From assembly GCA_900552315.1 (NCBI GenBank), contig URZM01000059.1, forward strand, positions 1 through 11,600: DNA of 11,600 bases, read 5' to 3'. How positions within the stretch are numbered: position 1 is the first letter of the stretch; each line of letters opens with the position of its first letter. The position numbers and the translations under genes were made by a program. Source of the DNA: an uncultured Bacteroidales bacterium (lineage in GTDB: Bacteria > Bacteroidota > Bacteroidia > Bacteroidales > Muribaculaceae). The notes under the pieces were generated by a model. It searched no databases. It worked only from the letters and a program-made list of their open reading frames with translations, and was not told the DNA's origin. Shown piece after piece: positions 6,488 to 11,600 of this stretch.

Positions 6488-6763
6488 TTACTTGCGGATA
6501 CCGAGCTCCTTCTTGGCGATGATGGCGCGATAACGGTTGATGTCCTTGCGGATCAGATAGTCGAGAAGGCTGCGGCGCTGACCTACCAGTGCCTTCAGGG
6601 CGCGTGCCGTGGCATAGTCCTTGTGATTGGCCTTCAGATGCTCTGTCAGGTGCTTGATGCGGATGGAGAACAATGCGATCTGGCTTTCGGGGCTGCCTGT
6701 GTCATTCTTGCCCTGGCCGTATTTCTCGAAAATGGCTTGCTTCTCTTCTGTGCTAAGATGCAT
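6488..6763 (-). CDS. rpsO: 30S ribosomal protein S15
   Basis: Predicted protein of 91 residues (the family is usually 88-90). Typical S15 features are the four-helix pattern starting E-E-K-Q-A-I-F-E-K-Y-G, then D-T-G-S-P-E-S-Q-I-A-L-F-S-I-R-I, H-L-T-E-H-L-K, H-K-D-Y-A-T-A-R-A-L and the rRNA-contacting Q-R-R-S-L-L-D-Y-L. S15 binds 16S rRNA early in small-subunit assembly. The gene stands alone, without pnp. It has its own promoter about 120 nt upstream, a leader rich in repeats and a terminator. In several other bacteria S15 represses its own mRNA by binding the leader, so control here is plausible. Confidence 0.97.
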   Translation of the reverse strand: MHLSTEEKQAIFEKYGQGKNDTGSPESQIALFSIRIKHLTEHLKANHKDYATARALKALVGQRRSLLDYLIRKDINRYRAIIAKKELGIRK

Positions 6764-6773
6764 GATTTGAATG

Positions 6774-6874
6774 TTTTAAATTATTTAAAATAAACTTTGC
6801 CTGGCAAAAATCCTGCCCGCGCCACGCCCCGACAGCCAAATCAGGGCCACGCCCGGCGAATCTTTAGCCAAAAA
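6774..6874 (-). promoter_or_regulatory. Structured leader of rpsO
   Basis: Three features stand out. A direct repeat of GCCACGCCC occurs at 6821-6829 and 6846-6854 (GGGCGTGGC in the mRNA). TTTGCC-T-GGCAAA (6796-6808) forms an inverted repeat. TTTTAAATTATTTAAAA (6774-6790) is a perfect A/T palindrome ending 11 nt before the rpsO start. Together they could form alternative folds near the ribosome entry site. Which pairing forms cannot be decided by eye. Confidence 0.4.
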
Positions 6875-6880
6875 GCGGTG

Positions 6881-6911
6881 CAAAGGTACGAATAAATTTC
6901 CGAACCTGCAA
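6881..6911 (-). promoter_or_regulatory. Promoter of rpsO
   Basis: On the reverse strand TTG (6909-6911), 20 nt, TACCTTTG (6881-6888), a full -7 match. It lies between the end of the TonB-domain gene and rpsO, so rpsO is transcribed independently. Confidence 0.72.
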
Positions 6912-6919
6912 CTCACCGT

Positions 6920-7537
6920 TCATTTATCCTGCTCGGTTATCTTGAACTCGACAGGGAGCAAGTACCTCGAGCGCACCGCCTTGTCACCGATCTTGCCGGA
7001 AATCCATGCGGGCATTTCCCCGATGACCCTTAGCGCCTCCGCGTCCAGCGCGGGACTGACGCTTCTCATGACCTGCGGCGAGGATATGCTGCCATCCTTC
7101 TCCACGATGAAGCTCACCACGACACGCCCCTGCACTTTCGCTTTCCAAGCCTCCTCGGGATAATGCAGGTGCTCGCCCAGCCAAGCTGTAAGCGCCTTCG
7201 TGCCCCCGGGGAATTCGGCACACCGTTCCGTGACTGTGTACACCTCGTCATCGTCCACCGTTGCCGGCTTGTTTACCAATGGCACACCACATATAGCGCG
7301 CCCATTGCCCGCTGCTCGCACACCTTCTCCCGCAGTACCGAGCATACCCGCGACGGAGCCGTCCGGATTCTGTGACATGGAATTACGCATAGGAGGCGCA
7401 GCCACCTTTCCTTTCGTAATCGTAACCTGCCTTTCGGGGCTCCCCTGTTTCTGCTCCGGCTCCACCGGCTCCGAGGCATACGCGCCCCCTGCCAGGACCA
7501 CAAGGGCCAACGCCGGGATTAACTTGTACTTGTCCAT
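6920..7537 (-). CDS. Secreted protein with a TonB C-terminal domain
   Basis: Predicted protein of 205 residues. The frame extends to 7594, but that region contains the promoter, so the ATG at 7537 is used. Residues 1-21 form a signal peptide (M-D-K-Y-K-L-I-P-A-L-A-L-V-V-L-A-G-G-A-Y-A, then S-E-P). A low-complexity linker follows (22-95). The TonB C-terminal domain covers about 100-200: F-P-G-G, H-Y-P-E-E-A, V-Q-G-R-V-V-V-S-F-I-V-E-K-D-G-S-I, L-D-A-E-A-L-R-V, M-P-A-W and Y-L-L-P-V-E-F-K-I. It has neither the long proline-rich spacer nor a retained membrane anchor of a true energy-transducing TonB, and no exbB or exbD is nearby. A periplasmic TonB-domain protein of unknown partner is the safest call. 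Confidence 0.85.
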   Translation of the reverse strand: MDKYKLIPALALVVLAGGAYASEPVEPEQKQGSPERQVTITKGKVAAPPMRNSMSQNPDGSVAGMLGTAGEGVRAAGNGRAICGVPLVNKPATVDDDEVYTVTERCAEFPGGTKALTAWLGEHLHYPEEAWKAKVQGRVVVSFIVEKDGSISSPQVMRSVSPALDAEALRVIGEMPAWISGKIGDKAVRSRYLLPVEFKITEQDK

Positions 7538-7563
7538 GACCGTGTATTTTATTGATTGATTCG

Positions 7564-7594
7564 CAAAGTTAATGATTCTCCGATATGTATGCAA
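7564..7594 (-). promoter_or_regulatory. Promoter of the TonB-domain gene
   Basis: On the reverse strand TTG (7592-7594), 20 nt, TAACTTTG (7564-7571). The start point would fall near 7557-7560, leaving a leader of about 20 nt before the ATG at 7537. This also rules out the longer reading frame. Confidence 0.78.
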
Positions 7595-7720
7595 TTATCA
7601 GAGAGATAATTTGTGTGGACGACCTTAAAATATTTCACGTTCTCACCCGTTATATCAAAGGCGGCCTTATCCTCCGTCCACTTTTCGATATCCGGTGCGG
7701 CGCCCTGGCGGCCGTATCAC

Positions 7721-7730
7721 TTACATGTAA
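7721..7730. repeat. 10-bp palindrome before the pullulanase gene
   Basis: TTACATGTAA is a perfect palindrome ending 8 nt before the start codon at 7739. It contains a minimal start-stop (ATG TAA). No convincing TAnnTTTG promoter is visible in 7600-7738; the nearest is TAATTTG (7607-7613), one base short and without a TTG upstream. A longer arm pair, GTGGACG (7615-7621) and CGTCCAC (7675-7681), is also present. Confidence 0.35.
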
Positions 7731-7738
7731 TATAACTC

Positions 7739-9763
7739 ATGAATAAACTCTTCCTGACAATGGCCACCGCCTCGTTCCTGGCTTTCAGCCCTCTGGGCGG
7801 CCTGTCCGCGCATGCCCAAAGCGGCTTCGACAAGCAGTTTCTAACCTATCCAGCCTACAACGGCACCGACCTGGAGCTGACCGTCAATGACTCAGGCACC
7901 CATTTCAAGCTGTGGAGCCCGGCAGCCGACTCGGTGCGCGTGAACCTGTATGACCTGGGACGCGGAGGCCAGCCTTTCGACACGATCCAGCTGGCCAAGA
8001 ACCCTGCCAACGGCGTATGGAGCGGGTCGGTCGACGCCAAGCTCTATGGCAAGTTCTACACCTTCCAGATCCACAAGGATGGCCGTTGGCGTGACGAGAC
8101 CCCCGGCGTGTGGGCCAAGGCGGTGGGCGTGAACGGACAGCGCGCGGCCATAATCGATTTTGCCGAGACCGACCCTGAGGGATGGGCGCAGGACCGCGGA
8201 CCGCAGGTGAAGAGCTTCAACGACGTGATAATCTACGAGATGCACCACCGCGACATGAGCATGCATCCCAGTTCCGGCATAGCCAACAAGGGCAAGTTCC
8301 TGGCTCTCACCGAGCAGGGCACCCTCAGCCCGGAGGGTCTGTCCACAGGCATCGACCATCTCAAGGAGCTGGGCGTGACCCATGTGCACATACTCCCCTC
8401 GTATGACTACAATTCGGTGGACGAGACCAATCTGCCCGCCAACCAGTACAACTGGGGCTACGACCCGCAGAACTACAACGCCCCGGAAGGCTCGTACTCC
8501 ACCAACCCCTCCAACCCGCAAGCCCGCGTGCGCGAGATGAAGGCCATGGTCAAGGCCCTGCATGACGCGGGAATAGGCGTCATCATGGATGTGGTGTACA
8601 ACCACACGGGCCAGAACGAAGGCTCGAATTTCGACCTTACCGCACCCGGCTATTATTACCGTCACCGCGAGGACGGCTCCTGGAGCGACGCCTCGGGCTG
8701 CGGCAACGAGACGGCCTCCGACCGTGAGCAGATGGCCAATTTCATAGTCAACTCTGTGAAATACTGGGCCGACGAGTATCATGTGGACGGATTCCGCTTC
8801 GACCTCATGGCCATCCATGACACCGAGACCATGAACCGTGTGGCCTCCGAGCTGAAGCAGGTGCGCCCCGACATATTCGTCTATGGCGAAGGATGGACAG
8901 CCGGCGACTCCCCGCTGGTGCCCGAGCGCCGCGCCTTGAAAGAGAATGTGAGCAAGATGAAAGGTGTGGCAGTCTTCTCCGACGACCTGCGCGACGCCGT
9001 GAAAGGGCACTACTCCAACGCCGAGGACAGAGGCTTCGCCTCCGGCAAGCCGGGCAACGAGGAGACGGTGAAGATAGGCATCGTGGCCGCGACAGCGCAT
9101 CCCCAGGTGGACTACACCAAGGGCAACAACTCCAAGTTCGCCTATGCCGCCTCACCGCAGATGATAGTCAACTATGTGAGCTGCCATGACGACCTCATGC
9201 TCACCGACAAGCTCCGCAAATCCATGCCCGACGCCACCGACCAGGAACGGATGGCCGTGGCCAAGCTGGCACAGACCATCGTGTTCACCTCCCAGGGCAC
9301 GCCCTTCATGTTTGCCGGAGAAGAGATTTTCCGCGACAAGAAAGGGGTCCACAACTCGTTCAAAAGCCCTGACGACATCAACGCCATAGACTGGAGCCTC
9401 AAGGCCGCGAACCATGACCAGTTCGAGTATTACAAGGGTCTGGTGGCCCTGCGCAAGGCCCACCCGGCATTCCGTCTCACCTCCGCTGAGGAGATAGCCA
9501 AGCATCTACGCTTCGACGACATCGACTCCGCCAAGCAGCCCAACCTTATCAGCTACTCTCTCACCGACCATGCCGGCGGCGACGTGTGGAAGGAAATCAA
9601 GGTGGTGTTCAACGGCGCGGACCACGCCCAGAGCGTCAACCTGCCCAAGGGCAAGTGGACCGTCATAGCAGCCGACGGCAAAATCAATCCTGACGGCATG
9701 GGTTCCATGAAGGGAGGCAAGACCGCCGTAGCCCCATATTCGGCCCTCATACTGGCCCGCTGA
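7739..9763 (+). CDS. pulA: Type I pullulanase (GH13 alpha-1,6-glucan debranching enzyme)
   Basis: Predicted protein of 674 residues that cleaves alpha-1,6 branches of pullulan, starch or glycogen. A signal peptide covers 1-26 (ending S-A-H-A, then Q-S) and has no lipobox, so a periplasmic enzyme is likelier than a surface lipoprotein. A CBM48-like domain lies at about 45-115. The type I pullulanase signature Y-N-W-G-Y-D-P is at 237-243. GH13 conserved regions are D-V-V-Y-N-H (284-289), G-F-R-F-D (351-355, nucleophile D355), Y-G-E-G-W (382-386, acid/base E384) and H-D-D (483-485, D484). The last has D where many relatives have N after H-D. A beta-sandwich end follows from about 600. No susC or susD genes are beside it. 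Confidence 0.94.
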   Translation: MNKLFLTMATASFLAFSPLGGLSAHAQSGFDKQFLTYPAYNGTDLELTVNDSGTHFKLWSPAADSVRVNLYDLGRGGQPFDTIQLAKNPANGVWSGSVDAKLYGKFYTFQIHKDGRWRDETPGVWAKAVGVNGQRAAIIDFAETDPEGWAQDRGPQVKSFNDVIIYEMHHRDMSMHPSSGIANKGKFLALTEQGTLSPEGLSTGIDHLKELGVTHVHILPSYDYNSVDETNLPANQYNWGYDPQNYNAPEGSYSTNPSNPQARVREMKAMVKALHDAGIGVIMDVVYNHTGQNEGSNFDLTAPGYYYRHREDGSWSDASGCGNETASDREQMANFIVNSVKYWADEYHVDGFRFDLMAIHDTETMNRVASELKQVRPDIFVYGEGWTAGDSPLVPERRALKENVSKMKGVAVFSDDLRDAVKGHYSNAEDRGFASGKPGNEETVKIGIVAATAHPQVDYTKGNNSKFAYAASPQMIVNYVSCHDDLMLTDKLRKSMPDATDQERMAVAKLAQTIVFTSQGTPFMFAGEEIFRDKKGVHNSFKSPDDINAIDWSLKAANHDQFEYYKGLVALRKAHPAFRLTSAEEIAKHLRFDDIDSAKQPNLISYSLTDHAGGDVWKEIKVVFNGADHAQSVNLPKGKWTVIAADGKINPDGMGSMKGGKTAVAPYSALILAR

Positions 9764-9786
9764 CCCCAAGCACGACCATCTGAACC

Positions 9787-10155
9787 ATGGCCAACCTGCG
9801 TCCTGAATCCAATCTGAGCGCCCGCCAGCGCTTCGCCATGATTCTGGTGCTGGTATTGGCCATGGCCTCATTCTGCACGGTGCTGTGGAAGAGCCGCCGT
9901 CCGGAGACTGCCCCCACACGTGAGGAACAGGTCACGCTCACAGAGTTCCAGACCATACCGCCTGCATCGGCCGCCCGGCAGGACACCGCCTCGGCAAAAG
10001 AATCAAGCCATGACAAGCAAAAAGGGAACAAATCGAAAGAGGGCAAAAAGAGGAACAAGAAATCCAAGTCCGGCTCCCGGAAGAAAAGCCCACACGCGCA
10101 GCCCCCTGCATCCCCACCCCGCGACATAGCCTCCGAGACCGTAAGCCCGCAATGA
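9787..10155 (+). CDS. Small single-pass membrane protein with a very basic tail
   Basis: Predicted protein of 122 residues that I do not recognise. Residues 1-15 are polar (M-A-N-L-R-P-E-S-N-L-S-A-R-Q-R), 16-34 form one hydrophobic helix, and the rest is low complexity. Residues 71-100 are dominated by K, R, S and G (for example N-K-S-K-E-G-K-K-R-N-K-K-S-K-S), then come P-rich residues 101-112. There is no cleavage site after the helix, so it is probably an anchored protein; charge on both sides makes topology unclear. It starts 23 nt after pulA, so the two are probably co-transcribed and end at the terminator at 10175-10206. The tail could bind nucleic acid or an acidic polymer (speculative). 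Confidence 0.7.
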   Translation: MANLRPESNLSARQRFAMILVLVLAMASFCTVLWKSRRPETAPTREEQVTLTEFQTIPPASAARQDTASAKESSHDKQKGNKSKEGKKRNKKSKSGSRKKSPHAQPPASPPRDIASETVSPQ

Positions 10156-10170
10156 ACCATATCCCAGCAA

Positions 10171-10289
10171 ATACAAAAGAGTGCCCCGTGACAAGGCACT
10201 CTTTTTCTGATCATGGTTTGTTTTGGTCAATGTCATCGCCTTCGCGCCCTCGCGGGTTTCGTGGCTATCACTAAATTCATAACTTTTCA
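10171..10289 (-). ncRNA. Candidate small RNA or very short mRNA, divergent from the regulator gene
   Basis: A consensus promoter (10294-10324) points left into gene-free sequence, and a strong bidirectional terminator (10175-10206) closes it after about 120 nt. Within the transcript, CCC-GCGA-GGG (a hairpin with a GNRA-type loop) occurs at 10247-10256. A 15-codon ORF, MNLVIATKPARARRR, runs from 10280 to 10233. It has no match to a known RNA family that I can recall. It may be a regulatory RNA, a leader peptide message or a short antisense transcript towards the gene at 9787-10155. Confidence 0.45.
10175..10206. terminator. Bidirectional intrinsic terminator
   Basis: AAAAGAGTGCC (10175-10185) pairs perfectly with GGCACTCTTTT (10195-10205), with a 9-nt loop and T-runs on both strands. 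On the plus strand it ends the pulA transcript, 20 nt after the stop at 10155. On the minus strand it would end the candidate small RNA. Confidence 0.88.
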
Positions 10290-10293
10290 GGTG

Positions 10294-10324
10294 CAAAATT
10301 ACAACCAATCCACAGCTCCTGCAA
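10294..10324 (-). promoter_or_regulatory. Leftward promoter divergent from the regulator
   Basis: On the reverse strand TTG (10322-10324), exactly 20 nt, TAATTTTG (10294-10301), the same -7 octamer as the rightward promoter. Its -33 element directly touches the first TACCCG palindrome (10325-10340). Confidence 0.68.
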
Positions 10325-10340
10325 TACCCGCCAACGGGTA
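10325..10340. promoter_or_regulatory. Operator-like palindrome 1, TACCCG-N4-CGGGTA
   Basis: TACCCG (10325-10330), CCAA, CGGGTA (10335-10340). The arms are identical to those of palindrome 2, and the centres are exactly 55 bp apart. Written as heptamers it is a 7-2-7 inverted repeat, as in NarL/NarP sites (TACYYMT consensus). It lies immediately upstream of the leftward -33 element. Confidence 0.7.
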
Positions 10341-10379
10341 AAAAAGGGACAACCCCGCAAAGAGGCACATCCATCAAAA

Positions 10380-10395
10380 TACCCGATTCCGGGTA
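10380..10395. promoter_or_regulatory. Operator-like palindrome 2, TACCCG-N4-CGGGTA
   Basis: TACCCG (10380-10385), ATTC, CGGGTA (10390-10395), ending 1 nt before the TTG of the rightward promoter. Its centre is about 45 bp upstream of the expected start point, a position suited to activation or to repression by contact with RNA polymerase. Confidence 0.72.
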
Positions 10396-10396
10396 C

Positions 10397-10427
10397 TTGC
10401 GCGTGCACACGATTTTGAGTAATTTTG
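10397..10427 (+). promoter_or_regulatory. Promoter of the hemerythrin-LuxR gene
   Basis: TTG (10397-10399), 20 nt, TAATTTTG (10420-10427). The start codon at 10437 lies only 9 nt after the box, so the transcript should begin within a few bases of the ATG. Confidence 0.78.
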
Positions 10428-10436
10428 CAATCGAAA

Positions 10437-11396
10437 ATGGAACAGTACCTACCCCTTCACAGAATGCGCGATGTAATAGCGGACAACGGGCTGCTGCTCA
10501 TGGCGCTCTCGCGTTTCGGCATCTCGCTGGGCTTCGGCGACAGCACCGTGGCGGATGTGTGCCGTGCCACAGGCGTGGACTGCGGCACGTTCCTTGCCGT
10601 GGCCAATTTCATAAGCGGCAAGCCGCACCAGGCCTTCAGCGTCTCGCTGCCAGCCCTCACCGATTACCTGAAACAAGCGCATGTCTATTTCCTGCAATAT
10701 GTGCTGCCGGGCATACGCCGACGCCTGATAGAGGCCATCAGCACCGGCGTGAGCGGAGATGTCAGCTTCCTGATACTTAAATTCTTCGACGAGTATTACG
10801 AGGAGGTGCGCCGCCACATGGAGTACGAGAACACCACGGTGTTCACATACGTGGAGGCTCTGGGGCGCGGCGAGAAGCCGGAAGGGTTCAGCCTCGAGAG
10901 GTTCGAGGACTCGCACCAGCCGGTGGCCGAGAAGCTCAAGGAGCTGAAAGAGATTTTCATCTGCCATTTCCGCACAGACGGCGACCGAGTGGACCAGCTC
11001 AACTCCGTGCTTTACGAAATCATAACCACGGAGCGGGACATCAACATGCACTGCCATGTGGAGGACAGCCTGTTCATCCCTGCCGTGCGCGACCTGGAGA
11101 ACAGCCTGCACTGCTCGGCCGCCGACCACGCCCCGCAGCCCCAGGACAAACTCGACGCCAACGGCGACATAGAGCTGACAGCCCGCGAGCGTGACATAGT
11201 GACGGCCATAGCGCGCGGCCTCTCGAACAAGGAGATAGCCGACAAGCTCTTCATATCAGTGCATACTGTGGCCACCCACCGCCGCAACATCTGCGCCAAG
11301 CTGAACATCCACAGCGCCTCGGGCATGACCCTGTTCGCCATCATCCATGGCCTCATCACCCTGGAGGAGGCCAACGACCTGCTTCCGGGCATGTAA
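10437..11396 (+). CDS. Hemerythrin-domain LuxR/NarL-type transcription regulator
   Basis: Predicted cytoplasmic protein of 319 residues. Residues about 12-60 resemble the ScdA/YtfE N-terminal helix bundle (S-R-F-G-I-S-L-G-F-G-D, then V-A-D-V-C and F-L-A-V-A-N-F), but the Cys-Cys pair of YtfE is absent. Residues about 78-222 form a hemerythrin-like bundle with candidate di-iron ligands H82, H127, E131, H160, H205 and E209. The spacing is almost that recalled for YtfE (84, 129, 133, 160, 204, 208). A linker (225-243) leads to a GerE-type helix-turn-helix at 247-305: L-T-A-R-E-R-D-I-V, L-S-N-K-E-I-A-D-K-L-F-I-S-V-H-T-V-A-T-H. There is no receiver domain. It is probably a one-component sensor of NO, O2 or redox state. 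The ATG at 10437 is chosen because the promoter overlaps any earlier start. Target genes beyond its own promoter are unknown. Confidence 0.85.
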   Translation: MEQYLPLHRMRDVIADNGLLLMALSRFGISLGFGDSTVADVCRATGVDCGTFLAVANFISGKPHQAFSVSLPALTDYLKQAHVYFLQYVLPGIRRRLIEAISTGVSGDVSFLILKFFDEYYEEVRRHMEYENTTVFTYVEALGRGEKPEGFSLERFEDSHQPVAEKLKELKEIFICHFRTDGDRVDQLNSVLYEIITTERDINMHCHVEDSLFIPAVRDLENSLHCSAADHAPQPQDKLDANGDIELTARERDIVTAIARGLSNKEIADKLFISVHTVATHRRNICAKLNIHSASGMTLFAIIHGLITLEEANDLLPGM

Positions 11397-11409
11397 GGCC
11401 GCGTTGCTG

Positions 11410-11600
11410 TCAGAGAGCGGCCACAAGGGCGTCGACATCTTCGGGAGCCGTAGCCCAGTCGGTCACGAACCTCACCGGCGTGCGGCTCTCGCACATCGGC
11501 CCCCACAGCTCGAAAGAGGCCACCTCACGCAAAGACTCTATCTTCTCGTTGGGCAACACGAAGAACTGCTGGTTGGTAGGAGAATCCATATACAGCTCCA
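11410..11600 (-). CDS. ltaE: Low-specificity L-threonine aldolase, C-terminal part
   Basis: The last 63 codons (62 visible residues and a stop) of a minus-strand gene that continues past the window edge. The visible part, with E-L-Y-M-D-S-P-T-N-Q-Q-F-F-V-L-P-N and the end V-R-F-V-T-D-W-A-T-A-P-E-D-V-D-A-L, matches the C-terminus of PLP-dependent threonine aldolases of the beta-eliminating lyase family as found in Bacteroidales. These split threonine or allo-threonine into glycine and acetaldehyde. The active-site lysine lies outside the window. Its stop is 13 nt from the convergent regulator stop. A GGCCGC/GCGGCC stem (11397-11402 with 11417-11422) overlaps its end but has no T-run. Confidence 0.8.
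   Translation of the reverse strand, partial: ELYMDSPTNQQFFVLPNEKIESLREVASFELWGPMCESRTPVRFVTDWATAPEDVDALVAAL

Noticed and set aside
6296..6793. Plus-strand frame of 165 codons opposite rpsO
   Set aside because: It crosses two terminators and the rpsO start. S15 on the other strand is unambiguous.
7892..9100. Antisense reading frame of 402 codons opposite pulA
   Set aside because: It lies wholly opposite a gene with complete pullulanase motifs. Its sequence is rich in H, V and G with no recognisable domain, as expected for the complement of GC-rich coding DNA.
9747..10214. Minus-strand frame of 155 codons starting at 10214, downstream of the leftward promoter
   Set aside because: It reads through the bidirectional terminator and opposite the gene at 9787-10155, and its residues show no domain. 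The terminator would stop the transcript before most of it.
11397..11422. GGCCGC/GCGGCC stem between the convergent regulator and aldolase genes as a terminator
   Set aside because: There is no T-run on either strand, and the right arm lies inside the aldolase coding region.
1..11600. CRISPR arrays, insertion sequences, prophage genes, tRNA or rRNA genes
   Set aside because: No regularly spaced repeats, transposase motifs, terminal inverted repeats, cloverleaf folds or rRNA signatures were seen on either strand.

Overview
This window looks like chromosomal DNA of a high-GC gut Bacteroidales bacterium, most likely of the Muribaculaceae type (inference). The evidence is a PorQ - cytidylate kinase - IspH gene order, Bacteroidetes promoters of the form TTG-N20-TAnnTTTG with no clear Shine-Dalgarno sites, an A/T-rich stretch before many start codons, and a lone pullulanase. 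I see no IS element, phage gene, CRISPR array, tRNA or rRNA.

Layout. The left edge holds the signal-peptide end of a minus-strand gene (1-79), divergent from a six-gene plus-strand operon at 256-4648: porQ-like outer-membrane protein, a small unknown secreted protein, cmk, ispH, tadA and menA. The operon is tightly spaced (gaps of 4-50 nt, and an ATGA overlap between cmk and ispH) and ends at a bidirectional terminator. It meets a convergent orphan lipoprotein gene (4734-5225). Three single ribosomal protein genes follow: rplS (minus), rpmH (plus; too short for most ORF cut-offs) and rpsO (minus). Each has its own promoter, a leader with possible RNA structure and a terminator. Next come a small secreted TonB-C-domain protein (minus), a type I pullulanase (plus) and, 23 nt downstream, a small membrane-anchored protein with a very basic tail, closed by a strong bidirectional terminator. 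The right end carries a hemerythrin-type di-iron domain fused to a LuxR/NarL-type DNA-binding domain (10437-11396), then the 3' end of a convergent threonine aldolase gene.

The most interesting region is 10170-11396. The regulator has all six expected di-iron ligands of the RIC/YtfE fold, but lacks the Cys-Cys pair of the iron-repair proteins, and it ends in a GerE-type helix-turn-helix. This suggests a one-component sensor of NO, O2 or redox state. Its upstream region has two divergent promoters with exact 20-nt spacers. Two identical-arm palindromes, TACCCG-N4-CGGGTA, lie 55 bp apart, and each abuts the -33 element of one promoter. Their layout matches the 7-2-7 inverted heptamers known for NarL/NarP. 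The leftward promoter would make a transcript of about 120 nt ending at the bidirectional terminator, a candidate small RNA (or a 15-codon peptide message). Together these look like a self-contained regulatory unit: sensor gene, twin operators and divergent small transcript. The rightward mRNA appears to be leaderless or nearly so.

Most of the rest is housekeeping: isoprenoid and menaquinone synthesis (ispH, menA), nucleotide and tRNA metabolism (cmk, tadA), translation (rplS, rpmH, rpsO) and alpha-glucan breakdown (pulA).
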